Shown here piece after piece: positions 35,555-45,544 of a DNA stretch of 64,000 bases. Source of the DNA: Roseivirga sp. (GTDB taxonomy: Bacteria; Bacteroidota; Bacteroidia; Cytophagales; Cyclobacteriaceae); the NCBI GenBank assembly GCA_021404565.1, contig JAAWWF010000002.1, forward strand, positions 458,447 to 522,446, given 5' to 3'. Every line of letters begins with the position of its first letter. The first letter of the stretch is position 1. The translations under genes and the position numbers were made by a program. The notes below the pieces were generated by a model, which was not told the DNA's origin, did no database searches, and saw only the letters and a program-made list of their open reading frames with translations.

Positions 35555-37507
35555 ATGCTGCCTCATTCAAACCAGAAGCCTTCCGGCCTTCACAGAATCT
35601 CCTTCTTAACCTTTTTTCTATGTGTCACTACCATTCTTCATGGACAGACGGATGATGCTAAAGAAGGGATTATTACCGACCTGGATTCACTTTACAGACT
35701 TTTATATGAATTCAACTTTACTGAGGAAGAAAAAAACGGACAGGATTTTAAAGATTTCCCCGGGGTAGTCAATCAACTGGCTGAGCAGTCAATGGAAATG
35801 GACTTTGATCAAGGCTATTTCAAGAGTCAGAATATGCTCTACCTCTATTATAAGTATGCCGATGAGATGCCAAATGCCTTCGGAGTCATTGACGGGGCTG
35901 TGTCTAAGGCAAACAAGGAGGGTAAAATGAAATATGTGGCTCAGTTTACATACCTGAGGGGTACTCAATTTCACCGATATGATGAGTACGACTCCAGTCT
36001 GGTTTATTTTGAGAAGGCTTATGGTATTGCCGAGAGCATCGATAACAGGCAGGTAATGGCATCGGCCATTAATGCTCTGGCTGCTACCTATGGTAAATTA
36101 AGAAAGCCTGAACAGGCCATGACTTATTATAAAAAAGCATTGCCCATAGCGAAGGCCTCCGGAGACTCTTTGCTCATTGGAATGTTGATCGGAAATATAG
36201 GCCTTTCATTTGCAAGGCTTGAGCAAGCCGATAGTGCTCTCTTTTACGGACAGCAGCAACTTGGTATGGCTGAAAGGAATGGAGAACCAGCCGAAATCAG
36301 GCAGGCCTTGAATGTGATGACAATGGCCAGCTATCTGAAAGGTTCTTATCAGGATGCCCTGGCATATTCGGACAGGTTGTATAAAATCATTGAACCAACG
36401 GAAGACTGGGGGTTTATGATTACTCCCTATTTGTATCGGGCCAAAACCTGGAAAGCCCTGGGTGATATCACCAGAGCCCTTGAAGATGTAAATCGTAGCA
36501 TTGAAATAGCTAAAGAAGTAGAGTATATATCGGGTGAAATGAATGCGCTGGAATGGCTCATTGCGCTCAACGAAGAGTTAGGGACATATGAAAGTGCCTT
36601 TAAGCTATTGGAAAGACTGGCAGCACTGAAAGACGGGGAAAAGGAGAGACAGGCTACCCAGAAAATTGAAAAAATGGCGCTGCGCTATGAGATTAAGGAA
36701 AAAGACAGCAGCCTCAAAAATATGGCTAAAGTACAGGAGGCGACTACGGCCAAGCTGAAGTTTCGAAATCTCATGATTGCCAGCGTAATCCTGGTTTTTC
36801 TGATTATTGTGAGCTTTACAGTCTGGCTATACAAAGGCAAGGTGGAAAAACAGAAGATGGCAGCCCAGGAATCCCAGAATAAACTACTGCGAAGTCAGCT
36901 CAACCCACATTTCCTTTTTAATGCGCTGTCTTCCATTCAGCTTTTTATGATCAACAAAGGGCAGGGGCCCCAGGCACTGGAGTATCTTTCTAAGTTTGCA
37001 AAGCTGATGAGACGAATCCTGGAAAACAGTCGGGAATCCTTTGTTTCTCTGGAAGATGAGCTGGCCACTCTTCGCCATTATCTCGACCTTCAGCGAATCC
37101 GTTTCGATAACAAATTTGAGTATGAAATTGAGGTAAGCACTGAACATGAAACAGAGGATATTACCATCCCACCCATGTTTGCTCAACCCTTTATAGAGAA
37201 CTCTCTGGAACATGGAATTGCCAATTTGGAAAATGGGAGAATCGCCATAAGCTTCGAAGAAACAAATGGGACTCTGAGCTTCAGAGTCGAAGATAATGGC
37301 ATAGGCATTACACGATCTGCGAGGATGAAAAAGCGAACCGAGCATCAGTCGTTGGCTACTACCATTACCCGGGACAGAATAGCTTTACTGAGGAAACAGC
37401 TTAAGAGGCGTATTTCATTTAATGTGAGGGATAAGCATGATGAAGCCGAGCAGGTTGTTGGTACGGAGGTTATATTTGAACTTCCCATAATTTATCGATT
37501 CTCATGA
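35555..37507 (+). CDS. TPR-domain sensor histidine kinase (LytS-like)
   Basis: A 650-residue kinase. A signal peptide or N-terminal segment ends ILHGQ. Residues about 90-375 are TPR-like helical pairs facing the periplasm (YYKKALPIAKASGDSLLIG). One transmembrane helix (about 405-425, LMIASVILVFLIIVSF) precedes the phosphorylation box SQLNPHFLFNALSSIQ (His at about 450). The ATPase half has FAQPFIENSLEHG and VEDNGIGI. This architecture is common in Bacteroidota, paired with LytTR regulators; the regulator gene overlaps by four bases. The signal is not known. Confidence 0.92.
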   Translation: MLPHSNQKPSGLHRISFLTFFLCVTTILHGQTDDAKEGIITDLDSLYRLLYEFNFTEEEKNGQDFKDFPGVVNQLAEQSMEMDFDQGYFKSQNMLYLYYKYADEMPNAFGVIDGAVSKANKEGKMKYVAQFTYLRGTQFHRYDEYDSSLVYFEKAYGIAESIDNRQVMASAINALAATYGKLRKPEQAMTYYKKALPIAKASGDSLLIGMLIGNIGLSFARLEQADSALFYGQQQLGMAERNGEPAEIRQALNVMTMASYLKGSYQDALAYSDRLYKIIEPTEDWGFMITPYLYRAKTWKALGDITRALEDVNRSIEIAKEVEYISGEMNALEWLIALNEELGTYESAFKLLERLAALKDGEKERQATQKIEKMALRYEIKEKDSSLKNMAKVQEATTAKLKFRNLMIASVILVFLIIVSFTVWLYKGKVEKQKMAAQESQNKLLRSQLNPHFLFNALSSIQLFMINKGQGPQALEYLSKFAKLMRRILENSRESFVSLEDELATLRHYLDLQRIRFDNKFEYEIEVSTEHETEDITIPPMFAQPFIENSLEHGIANLENGRIAISFEETNGTLSFRVEDNGIGITRSARMKKRTEHQSLATTITRDRIALLRKQLKRRISFNVRDKHDEAEQVVGTEVIFELPIIYRFS

Positions 37508-38256
37508 ATGCTGTAATTATCGACAACGAACCACACATGATCAGCTCCTTAAAGGCGCTGCTGGGCCATTATTGTCCGGAGGTACAGGTGATTGGTTCTG
37601 CAGAAGGTTGTGAGAGTGGAGAGAAGTTGATTCTGGAACTCAATCCCGAAGTAGTATTTCTGGATGTGGAAATGGATGATGGTACGGGGATAGAACTGGT
37701 GGAAAAACTGAGCTATAAGCAACTACATGTTATTTTCATCACTGCCCATGATAAATATGCTATCGATGCTTTTAAATGTAGTGCTATTGATTTTTTGCTG
37801 AAGCCAGTAGACCCGGACGACCTGGTAGGCGCTTTGAAAAAATTCGATCAGGCCAAAAGGGTGAACGACCTCGAAAAACAGGTGTCCGTACTAACGGAGC
37901 ATCTGAGAGGAGGAAACTCGCGCCAGAAGAAGATTGTGCTGAGTGATTATGAAAGCATGCATCTGGTGAAAATTGAAGATATTATCTGGTGTGTGGCTGA
38001 GGGAAGCTATACCCGTTTCAAGCTACTGGATGGACCCGAAATAATGGTGTCTAAAAACCTGAAGTCCTATGAGGAGATTTTGGCAGGACAGGATTTTATC
38101 AGAATTCATAACTCTTACCTCGTGAACATCAATCATATCAAACGTTTTGAGAGAACCGAGGGTGGCGTAGTGATCATGGAAAATGGAGGTGTGCTGCCGG
38201 TTTCAGTCCGAAAGAAGGACAGTCTTATGAATATTCTGAAAAACTGGAATAAATAA
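37504..38256 (+). CDS. LytTR-family response regulator
   Basis: A 250-residue regulator translated from an ATGA overlap with its kinase. The receiver has the acidic D7 and E9, phosphoacceptor D54 (VFLDVEMDDG), T/A in ITAHD and K in LLKPVDPD. The LytTR DNA-binding domain occupies about 140-248 (WCVAEGSYTRFKL, FIRIHNSYLVNINHI). It is the second LytTR pair in the window. No target site could be read. Confidence 0.94.
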   Translation: MNAVIIDNEPHMISSLKALLGHYCPEVQVIGSAEGCESGEKLILELNPEVVFLDVEMDDGTGIELVEKLSYKQLHVIFITAHDKYAIDAFKCSAIDFLLKPVDPDDLVGALKKFDQAKRVNDLEKQVSVLTEHLRGGNSRQKKIVLSDYESMHLVKIEDIIWCVAEGSYTRFKLLDGPEIMVSKNLKSYEEILAGQDFIRIHNSYLVNINHIKRFERTEGGVVIMENGGVLPVSVRKKDSLMNILKNWNK

Positions 38257-38547
38257 CGACCATCAAATGAACCCCGACACTTATGGGGCAGGGCAGGGCA
38301 TTCGCTAAAAGCCCCGATCAACTAAGTATTATCCGTTACATATTGTTGCAATTAATCGACAAAACTCCTGGTTCATGCACGGAAGCTTCGAGGTATTCAC
38401 ACAAGACAATATCCTGAAACTTGATGAATCTTCCTTCCAGTCATTCAGATAGCTCGTTTTAGATGTTCCGTGTGTGATAAAGGTGTTTCGGGTCGATTTT
38501 TTACCAAAACATTATAGATGGTGAGTCTATGTATTTAGTAGTGGAAG

Positions 38548-38581
38548 GAAGGCCCGTACGGGGCCTTCTTACTAATTTTTT
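38548..38581 (+). terminator. terminator-like hairpin 1
   Basis: A perfect 8-bp stem GAAGGCCC-GTACG-GGGCCTTC followed by TTACTAATTTTTT. It is 291 bases past the response-regulator stop, so it may end a long 3' UTR or a separate transcript. It closely resembles a second hairpin about 170 bases further on. Confidence 0.6.
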
Positions 38582-38746
38582 AAACCTGAAATACAGTTCA
38601 TACTCTAAAAATAACCCGGTCGGCAGCCTGAGATAATGAGAGCCGGCCACAGGTTGAGTTGAGGTACAGAAGTAAGAGCAGATTGGTTGTCTTCTATTAA
38701 AAACTTCTGTAGACAAATCAAGGGCCCATACGGGGCCCTTATTTTT
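38582..38746 (+). ncRNA. possible small RNA between two terminators
   Basis: The stretch from hairpin 1 to hairpin 2 has no gene but has structure: a 9-bp inverted repeat TACAGAAGT (38665-38673) / ACTTCTGTA (38703-38711), a GC-rich patch with CCGGTCGGC and GCCGGCC, and a strong terminator at its 3' end. An RNA of about 150 nt starting near 38582 is a reasonable candidate. No promoter was recognised and no known RNA family matched by eye. The preceding part (38257-38547) also shows no gene. Confidence 0.22.
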
Positions 38747-38747
38747 T
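38720..38747 (+). terminator. terminator-like hairpin 2
   Basis: A perfect 8-bp stem AAGGGCCC-ATACG-GGGCCCTT followed by ATTTTTTG on the plus strand. It lies 36 bases from the stop of the convergent metalloprotease gene, so it could also serve that gene, but the better T-tract is on the plus strand. Confidence 0.6.
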
Positions 38748-38782
38748 GTCTCAACTGAATTCAAATGATTATGACCAGTCCA

Positions 38783-41260
38783 TTATTTAGGGTCCAGTAT
38801 ATCGTTTATTCTCTCAAGCAGATCTTCCAGATGTACTTTGCTGGCTCTGTCAGTATACTTTCCTTTAGCCGTATTTACCTGGCTTTTCAGCGTTTTTAGT
38901 TCTGCACGTACTGCAGGTCTGATGTCAGACTGACTAATGCTCACCTGCCTTGCCTGGAAAGGGTTGGCTTCATTGTTCATCAAATACTTCATACGAGCCA
39001 CATAGGCACGCTGCAGGTTTCTGCGGTAAGTGTCAATGTTTTGAGTTGAAGCCAATTCAGAAAACAGTCCTTTTCTTACATCACCAAATAGCTGATATAC
39101 AGTGTAGGTGTTTCTTCCTTTAAAAGCCTCAGCCTCAATAAGTCTCTGAGCTCTTGTGGGGTCAAGCAAACCATTTAAGAATGAGGTTTGAATGCCTCTG
39201 ATTCTTTCTACAGCACCAAAATTCTCCATTCTTCTCAGCAACTCTTCATCCAGAAGCCATGCTGGCGAATTGAAAGCATGCTTGTTCAGCCAGGTCATTG
39301 CATCCGTCTGCTGCTTTTCAGGTACCACATTGAAAACGGCTCCATCCTGATCGCTTGACTTCTTGTTTTCAATGATACCTCCCACGTTAGTCGTGACATG
39401 ACCTACAAAGCGTCTCCACTGGCCTAAGATCTCGCGATAGATTTCCTGTGTATCACTGTAGTCTTCACCATCGGTGGTGGTCCATTCCAAAAGATTAGGC
39501 ACCACTTTCATCAGGTTTTGCATACCATAGGTGCTGGCCAGCACTGAGTTATCACCCAAGTCTTCCGTTTGTGTTTCTGGATCAGTACCTCTGCTACCGC
39601 CAAAGCGGAATCTGCGATCATCCGCCTTGTCCAGAATCCACTGGTCCAGTGTTTTTTGTTCGGCTTCCGGGCTACTGGCACCTGGAATAACACGGTAACC
39701 CCAGCTGATAGAGTACTTATCGTAAGGGCCTAACTTTCTGATAAAGCTCGTTACACCATCACCGGGTTGTGCAATGTAATTCATACGGGCATAGTCCATA
39801 ATGGTAGGGGCCACACCAAACTCGGCTGCAAATGCAGGGTCTCTGTACGATTCCACCGGATAAGAAGAGCTGGCTTTCATATTATGAGGTAAACCCAGGG
39901 CATGACCAATTTCATGGGCAATTACCTGACGCATCATTTCCCCTATATCTTCCTCGCGCATGTTGAGCGAACGCGCATTGGGGTTAGCCGCGCCTGTCTG
40001 AATCATAAACCAGTTGCGGTATGAGCGAAGGTGATTGTGAAACCACATGATATCGCTCTCAATGATCTCACCCGTACGCGGGTCAGAAGTACTGGGTCCT
40101 ACGGCATTTCTTGTATAATTCGCTACATAGCGCACGGTGGAGTAGCGGGCATCTTCAGGGCTCCAGTCAGGATCTTCTTCAGGAGTAGGGGCATCTTTGG
40201 CCAGGATGGCATTCTTAAAACCTGCTTCCTCAAAAGCTGCTTGCCAGTCTTCAATACCCAGCTTAAACCATCTCTTGAATTTTTCGGGAGTACCCGGATC
40301 CAGGTAGTACACAATAGGTTTTACCGGCTCGACTAATTCGCCCCTCGCATATGCCGCAGGGTCTTTTGGCTCAAGTCTCCAACGTCTTAAATAGGTCTTT
40401 GTAGCGGCTTTTTGTTCGTCCAGGCTGAAGTCTGTCTGTGTCAAAGTGAACCAACCCACACGTTCATCTGCAAGCCTTGGCTGCATTCTGTCCTCAGGTA
40501 ATTTGAGCATAGACTGGGCCACCATCAGGGTAATGGACCCGGTGCTGGCTTCTGAAGGTGGTCTTCCTGCATCAAAGGTCATTACCTGACGCACTTCCAC
40601 GTTAATAGGAAAGCTTTTTACAGATTTGATAAAGCTTCGGTTACCATCAAGTCTTCTAACCTGGTAGCGTGTTCTGAAAAAACCGGGAATACCGGAAATG
40701 GCACGCACGTCTTGTTTAAAGAGGTTGGTCACATCTACGACATAGGCTGTCGAGTCTTCAGGTTGTGCCTCAATCTTAAAGGCCGCTATGATGGGAGCGA
40801 GGTTATTGGCCTGTACCGATTTGAAAATTGCGGAACTACTATCTGCTACATTGCGGTACTGAATTTTGCGCAGCATGATCTTTCCATGCTCTTTTTCCCA
40901 GCGCACTACTTGTTCACCTACCTTACTTCCACTCGCAGTAAAACCACTGTAGTCAGGAGGAGTCTGAACCAGACGTGTAACCCAAAGCATATCCTTACCC
41001 AGTTCTGATTTGGGTATTTCATAAAGCACCTTATCATTGGATTTGTGCACTTTAAAAAGGCCCTCATCGGTATCCAATCCTTTGATTACCGAATCGTAGG
41101 TCTTCCCAGGCTTCTTTTTAGGCTTGGGAGTGGCCGGCTGAACGGTTTCTTCTTTTCCTTTCTTCTTTTTCTTGCGTTGAGCATTCAGCTCATTTGAAAA
41201 GGGGGAGCTACCAATTAACATGACAGTTAACAGGAGTATGACTAAGCGATTTTTCTTCAT
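38783..41260 (-). CDS. secreted zinc-dependent metalloprotease (DUF5117/DUF4953 type)
   Basis: An 825-residue exported protein with an N-terminal signal segment (LVILLLTVMLIGSSPFS), then a Lys-rich stretch, a DUF5118/DUF5117-like beta region and a gluzincin-like catalytic domain. The zinc motif HEIGHALGLPHNM lies around residue 446, with a downstream SPVESYRDPAF-type segment and the met-turn-like PTIMDYARMNYI. The C-terminal half is helical (DUF4953-like). The family is widespread in Bacteroidota and its substrates are poorly known. It is transcribed alone. Confidence 0.9.
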   Translation of the reverse strand: MKKNRLVILLLTVMLIGSSPFSNELNAQRKKKKKGKEETVQPATPKPKKKPGKTYDSVIKGLDTDEGLFKVHKSNDKVLYEIPKSELGKDMLWVTRLVQTPPDYSGFTASGSKVGEQVVRWEKEHGKIMLRKIQYRNVADSSSAIFKSVQANNLAPIIAAFKIEAQPEDSTAYVVDVTNLFKQDVRAISGIPGFFRTRYQVRRLDGNRSFIKSVKSFPINVEVRQVMTFDAGRPPSEASTGSITLMVAQSMLKLPEDRMQPRLADERVGWFTLTQTDFSLDEQKAATKTYLRRWRLEPKDPAAYARGELVEPVKPIVYYLDPGTPEKFKRWFKLGIEDWQAAFEEAGFKNAILAKDAPTPEEDPDWSPEDARYSTVRYVANYTRNAVGPSTSDPRTGEIIESDIMWFHNHLRSYRNWFMIQTGAANPNARSLNMREEDIGEMMRQVIAHEIGHALGLPHNMKASSSYPVESYRDPAFAAEFGVAPTIMDYARMNYIAQPGDGVTSFIRKLGPYDKYSISWGYRVIPGASSPEAEQKTLDQWILDKADDRRFRFGGSRGTDPETQTEDLGDNSVLASTYGMQNLMKVVPNLLEWTTTDGEDYSDTQEIYREILGQWRRFVGHVTTNVGGIIENKKSSDQDGAVFNVVPEKQQTDAMTWLNKHAFNSPAWLLDEELLRRMENFGAVERIRGIQTSFLNGLLDPTRAQRLIEAEAFKGRNTYTVYQLFGDVRKGLFSELASTQNIDTYRRNLQRAYVARMKYLMNNEANPFQARQVSISQSDIRPAVRAELKTLKSQVNTAKGKYTDRASKVHLEDLLERINDILDPK

Positions 41261-41380
41261 ATTGGTATATCTTGTCTTTGACTTGAATGGAAAACAACAA
41301 GAAAAGAGTCTTAACGGAAATCTTTATTCTGATAAAGGGGTTTTAGTTATGTTAGTGGTATTGTCATAATTGCGATTTGA

Positions 41381-42280
41381 ATGAAGCATTATTGGGATTT
41401 AATAGTGAATGCCTACCAAGGCTACGCCAATTATTTATGGCAGGAAATTACCTTTCAGTACGATTATAAACCTCTTTGGCAAAACTACTTTTGGGCCCTT
41501 ATTCTTGTTTCAGTGCTCTTCATGCTTTGGGAATGGATTAAGCCCTGGCGGGAAGATCAGCCGAGATTCAGAAAAGATTTTTGGCTGGATGCTTTTTACA
41601 TGTTCTTTAATTTTTTTCTCTTCTCCTTAATACTGTTCAATGCCCTTTCTACTGTTGTGGTAGACTTCTTTAATGATTTTCTGGGGCTACTGGGTGTCAC
41701 AAATACGGTGGCGATTCATATAGAGACCTGGCCCAAAACAGGACAGTTGCTACTGTTGTTCGTGGTGAGGGATTTTGTGCAATGGTGGGTACACAGACTA
41801 CTTCATGCGGTTCCGGCCCTCTGGAGATTTCATAAGGTGCATCACTCCGTAGAACAAATGGGTTTTGCGGCCCACTTGCGATACCATTGGATGGAAACTT
41901 TGGTGTATCGTACCATTGAATACCTGCCTCTGGCCATGATTGGATTCGGTATCGAAGATTTCTTTTTTGTGCATATGTTCACCCTGGCTGTCGGGCACTG
42001 GAATCATGCAAATATCAAGGTGGATATCGGGCCTTTGAAGTATGTCTTTAACAATCCCAATATGCATATGTGGCATCACGCCCACGACCTGCCCGAAGAC
42101 CGGCAACGCGGAGTGAATTTTGGGTTGACACTCAGCTTATGGGATTATATTTTCGGCACGGCCTACATCCCATTTAGCGGAAAATCCATCAGACTTGGCT
42201 TTCCGGGTATCGCCAGTTTCCCTAAAAAGTTCTGGCAGCAGGTGAGCTATGGGTTTCGAAGAAATAATGATGGGACTTAA
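41381..42280 (+). CDS. sterol desaturase / fatty acid hydroxylase family membrane enzyme
   Basis: A 299-residue integral membrane di-iron enzyme. Histidine clusters are HRLLH, HKVHH, HLRYHWME and HMWHHAHD, the expected HX3H / HX2HH / HX2HH pattern. About four transmembrane segments are visible (near 40-55, 75-95, 125-140 and 180-205). The family hydroxylates or desaturates lipids, sterols or carotenoids; the substrate here is not determined. It is a single gene, 120 bases from the divergent metalloprotease. Confidence 0.9.
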   Translation: MKHYWDLIVNAYQGYANYLWQEITFQYDYKPLWQNYFWALILVSVLFMLWEWIKPWREDQPRFRKDFWLDAFYMFFNFFLFSLILFNALSTVVVDFFNDFLGLLGVTNTVAIHIETWPKTGQLLLLFVVRDFVQWWVHRLLHAVPALWRFHKVHHSVEQMGFAAHLRYHWMETLVYRTIEYLPLAMIGFGIEDFFFVHMFTLAVGHWNHANIKVDIGPLKYVFNNPNMHMWHHAHDLPEDRQRGVNFGLTLSLWDYIFGTAYIPFSGKSIRLGFPGIASFPKKFWQQVSYGFRRNNDGT

Positions 42281-42410
42281 GCGAAGACCTGTTTAAAATC
42301 GGGGTTTCGTTGATTTTTGAAAGGGAATTCGCACGTTTTTTGCTTGATATGAAAACAGTTTAATACCAGATCCTGTTTTATCTATATCCTCACAACCAAA
42401 AAAAGTGACT

Positions 42411-43388
42411 ATGAAAACCGTTCTTATCTCACTTACAATGCTCTGTAGCACGCTATTAGTAGCTCAAAAGAAATTGACCTTCGAAAAAATGGCCGCCATG
42501 CCCAACGAGGCTTATGCCTTTGGCTATTCTCAATCCTCTCAGGACATCTTCGCCTTTGGTGGTGGAGAAGATTTTAAAAGGTATAGCTCATACTTACATC
42601 TTTACGATACGAAAAGTGATATTTGGATTTCTACTGAAATCAAAGAAGTGCCGCTGGTTAAGTACACCTCATCTGTATACCTGGAGGCTTACAAAGGCAT
42701 TTTAGTACTAGGGGGAATTCGACCCTACGGCACCTCTGTGGGGTTGGTGGATGATATTCTGATGCTGGACCCCGCTGATTTCAGTGTTACAAAGCTGGGA
42801 ACACTTCCTGAACCGGCCAAGGATATGGGAATAGCCAGCGATGGTAAAAAGGTATACTTCTTTGGTGGTTCCAAAAGAATGACGCGCAATATGCTGGGTA
42901 CTACCAATTTCGTTTTCAGTAAGAAGCTGTTTGTCTATGACCTCAATAACGGGCATATGGAAATGCTGCCAGACTTGCCCAAGGCCATGGAGACGAATGG
43001 GGGGATTATCGATGGGAATTTGTACGTGTTCGGAGGCTTTAACAGAAATCCCCTGACCAGTATCTGGCAATACAACCTGGAAAACAGGAACTGGACCGAA
43101 TTGGAACCCTTTGACAGACCGGTTTCGTCTTATGCCCTGGCCAGGTATGACCGTTATTTTATCCTCGCAGGTGATTATTATGATGGCAATCAGCTTATTG
43201 TTTACGACACCAAGACAAAAAAGGCCAGCTACTTTAAGACCAATTTCACAGGTCGCCATATGGGAGCTTCGGTGATGGGTGAGTATTTACATGTCTACGG
43301 AGGCTTTAGCAACAGTAAGGACAATTTTATCAAGCATGACCACTATAGAATCTCGATCAAGAGGTTAATTGATTCTCTGGATCAGTAG
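42411..43388 (+). CDS. secreted kelch-repeat beta-propeller protein
   Basis: A 325-residue exported protein with signal peptide ending STLLVAQ. It contains five to six kelch-like blades with Gly-Gly pairs and spaced aromatics (DIFAFGGGEDF, ILVLGGIRPYG, VYFFGGSKR, LYVFGGFNRN, LHVYGGFSNS). No catalytic domain is attached. The ATG at 42411 is preferred to an in-frame GTG six bases upstream. Its role is probably binding; the partner is unknown. Confidence 0.83.
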   Translation: MKTVLISLTMLCSTLLVAQKKLTFEKMAAMPNEAYAFGYSQSSQDIFAFGGGEDFKRYSSYLHLYDTKSDIWISTEIKEVPLVKYTSSVYLEAYKGILVLGGIRPYGTSVGLVDDILMLDPADFSVTKLGTLPEPAKDMGIASDGKKVYFFGGSKRMTRNMLGTTNFVFSKKLFVYDLNNGHMEMLPDLPKAMETNGGIIDGNLYVFGGFNRNPLTSIWQYNLENRNWTELEPFDRPVSSYALARYDRYFILAGDYYDGNQLIVYDTKTKKASYFKTNFTGRHMGASVMGEYLHVYGGFSNSKDNFIKHDHYRISIKRLIDSLDQ

Positions 43389-43467
43389 GGGCTGATCAGG
43401 TCAATTCAGCAAGAAGCACCAATAATCTGCTTATATTGATCGGTATCTTTTTGAAAAATATCGACTT

Positions 43468-43986
43468 ATGAAACGTCTTGCACTTTTACTGCTTACATGC
43501 TTTACCCTTACCTCAGTCTCTGCTCAGGAGGCAAAAACCGGAGATGTGGAATCCGTAGATGCCATCATTGCTGCCTTATATGATGTGATATCAGGGCCGG
43601 CAGGAGAGAAGCGGGATTGGGACAGGATGAAATCACTGTTCATACCTGAGGGTAGGCTGATACCTACCTTTAAGAAGCCTGATGGTAAAGTGGGCTATCT
43701 CTGGTGGTCAATTCAGGAATATATTGATCAGGCAGGAGCCGGTCTGGAGAAGAATGGCTTCTTCGAGGTAGAAGTGGCCCGCAAGCAGGAAAACTATGGC
43801 ACCGTAGTACACCTCTTCAGCACCTATGAATCGCGTAGAAATTTAGACGATGAAAAGCCCTTTGCCAGAGGAATCAACAGCATCCAACTCATGTATGACT
43901 CAGAGAGATGGTGGATAATGAACGTATTCTGGAGAGGGGAAAGCCCGGATAACAAAATACCGCAGGCTTATCTTCCCGGCAATTGA
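43468..43986 (+). CDS. secreted NTF2/SnoaL-like protein
   Basis: A 172-residue exported protein with signal peptide ending TSVSAQ. The mature part is a cone-like alpha/beta fold by pattern: an N-terminal helix (VDAIIAALYDVISG), RDWDRMKSLFIPEGRL, and strands ending in SIQLMYDSERWWIMNVFW, as in Bacteroidota nuclear-transport-factor-2-like proteins. No catalytic residues can be assigned. It follows the kelch gene by 79 bases and may share its transcript. Confidence 0.75.
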   Translation: MKRLALLLLTCFTLTSVSAQEAKTGDVESVDAIIAALYDVISGPAGEKRDWDRMKSLFIPEGRLIPTFKKPDGKVGYLWWSIQEYIDQAGAGLEKNGFFEVEVARKQENYGTVVHLFSTYESRRNLDDEKPFARGINSIQLMYDSERWWIMNVFWRGESPDNKIPQAYLPGN

Positions 43987-43996
43987 TGCAAATAGC

Positions 43997-45349
43997 TTAG
44001 TCGGTTACTCCCTTGATTTGTGGATTGCTCAGGGCACCTGTCAATTCAATCACAATTTTGCTGCCCTTCCTTGGAAAAGGATTTGGCATACTGGCCTCCA
44101 TTTCTTCTATCATCTCTTCCAACGAGTCGGACAGATCCGATATTTCGATTTTAGAGGAACTGAATAACATGTCCTCGTCTTCCATGCCAAAGATGTTGGT
44201 TGTGGTACCTTTGGCCATTTTGATCGTGGCTTTAAGCCTGACCATATCCTCAATATCAATCAATAGCTCCTTCAGGTTAATCTCATCATTCTCCTTTTTG
44301 AAGTCGATCTGAATCTCGTTTATTTTCAGCGAGTTTTGATTTAGGGATATACCCGTCTGAGCAATCAATTGATTGAATTCATCTCCAAGCTCGATTTCAA
44401 AACCATCTAGTGAAGTTTCGAGGGAGATATTCATGTCTGGTATTCCGGGTGGCAGCATAGCGTTTTGCCTGGAATAATCAAAGTCTCCCGATACCTCCAT
44501 GGAACCACCGTCAAATACAATCTTACCCATTTCTGAATATTCTGTTTCATAGGATTCCATCTGGTACGACACTGAAAAGTTGCCCCTCTTACTTTCAAAC
44601 TCCTCGACCGAGTTTCCCTCAAAATACAGCGCGCCTGAACCTTTGACTTTTGAGAAACCGTTTTTGCTTGAAAACTCATCCACCACCAGGACCTTTTTGT
44701 CAGGATCAAATTCAACACTCAATTCGAAATCTGCTTTTTCCTTGAATTGTTCACTTAAGGCATCATTTGCAGGCAGTTGGAAATCTAGTTCTTCAAGTAA
44801 CTCACCGAAGTTCTCAGAGGCTACCCTCATGCCTTTGGCGCTAATAGCCACCTGCTGTCGACTTTCTGGTAGAAATCCTTTTTCGGCACGTTCCAGTTCA
44901 AACAACGATAGCTCTCCATCATAGGAAAGGCGGAAATAGTCTGCCTCAAAAACAACCAGCCCGCTTTCAGACCTTGTTTCGGGATCTTCCATGGTAATGG
45001 TCATTTTGTTGATAGCCATGAGCTCTTTACCCTTGCCAAGGGCCAAAACCTCCGTAATTGGCATACTGAGCTTTACAGAAGATCCGGTCATTCCACCGCC
45101 CATTTCTTCTTCTTCTTCTTCTACAATGATTGCGTAGTTATGGATGGTGACACTTCCCGTCATGGGACTTGCCGTGATATGAGAATATTGGAGATCAAAG
45201 GGTAGCTCGGCCCCCTTTTCCTTAATGATGCTTTGAAGTTGCTCGTCTACTGACTCCGCTACTTTATTGCCAAGTGCTCTATTGGTAATGAATATGCCTG
45301 CTGAAATGGTCACAAGGACCACCAGGATAATGATTGGTTTTCTCTTCAT
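43997..45349 (-). CDS. AsmA-like / beta-rich membrane-anchored protein, unknown function
   Basis: A 450-residue protein with one N-terminal hydrophobic anchor (IIILVVLVTISAGIFI) followed by a long region of alternating strands with acidic character and Glu runs (EEEEEMGGG). Composition and layout recall AsmA/DUF945-like envelope proteins with repeated beta strands (LKINEIQIDFKKENDE, VRLKATIKMAKG). No exact family is recognised. It is convergent with the NTF2-like gene, with a 10-base gap. Confidence 0.7.
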   Translation of the reverse strand: MKRKPIIILVVLVTISAGIFITNRALGNKVAESVDEQLQSIIKEKGAELPFDLQYSHITASPMTGSVTIHNYAIIVEEEEEEMGGGMTGSSVKLSMPITEVLALGKGKELMAINKMTITMEDPETRSESGLVVFEADYFRLSYDGELSLFELERAEKGFLPESRQQVAISAKGMRVASENFGELLEELDFQLPANDALSEQFKEKADFELSVEFDPDKKVLVVDEFSSKNGFSKVKGSGALYFEGNSVEEFESKRGNFSVSYQMESYETEYSEMGKIVFDGGSMEVSGDFDYSRQNAMLPPGIPDMNISLETSLDGFEIELGDEFNQLIAQTGISLNQNSLKINEIQIDFKKENDEINLKELLIDIEDMVRLKATIKMAKGTTTNIFGMEDEDMLFSSSKIEISDLSDSLEEMIEEMEASMPNPFPRKGSKIVIELTGALSNPQIKGVTD

Positions 45350-45544
45350 AGTATTTGAAAGTGCTTTCGGTGGTTAGTCCATCCGGCAGCTTAGAGGTAA
45401 CCATCAAAAGTGAGATTTATCTTTGACAGGGCAAAGTATCCAGGATGGGCCCTTATTAATAGAAAAAGAAGCCTCATCAATGACTCCTGGGCTATCGGAG
45501 TTAACCAAAATTTATATCTTAATTCCCAAATCAAAAACGACAAA

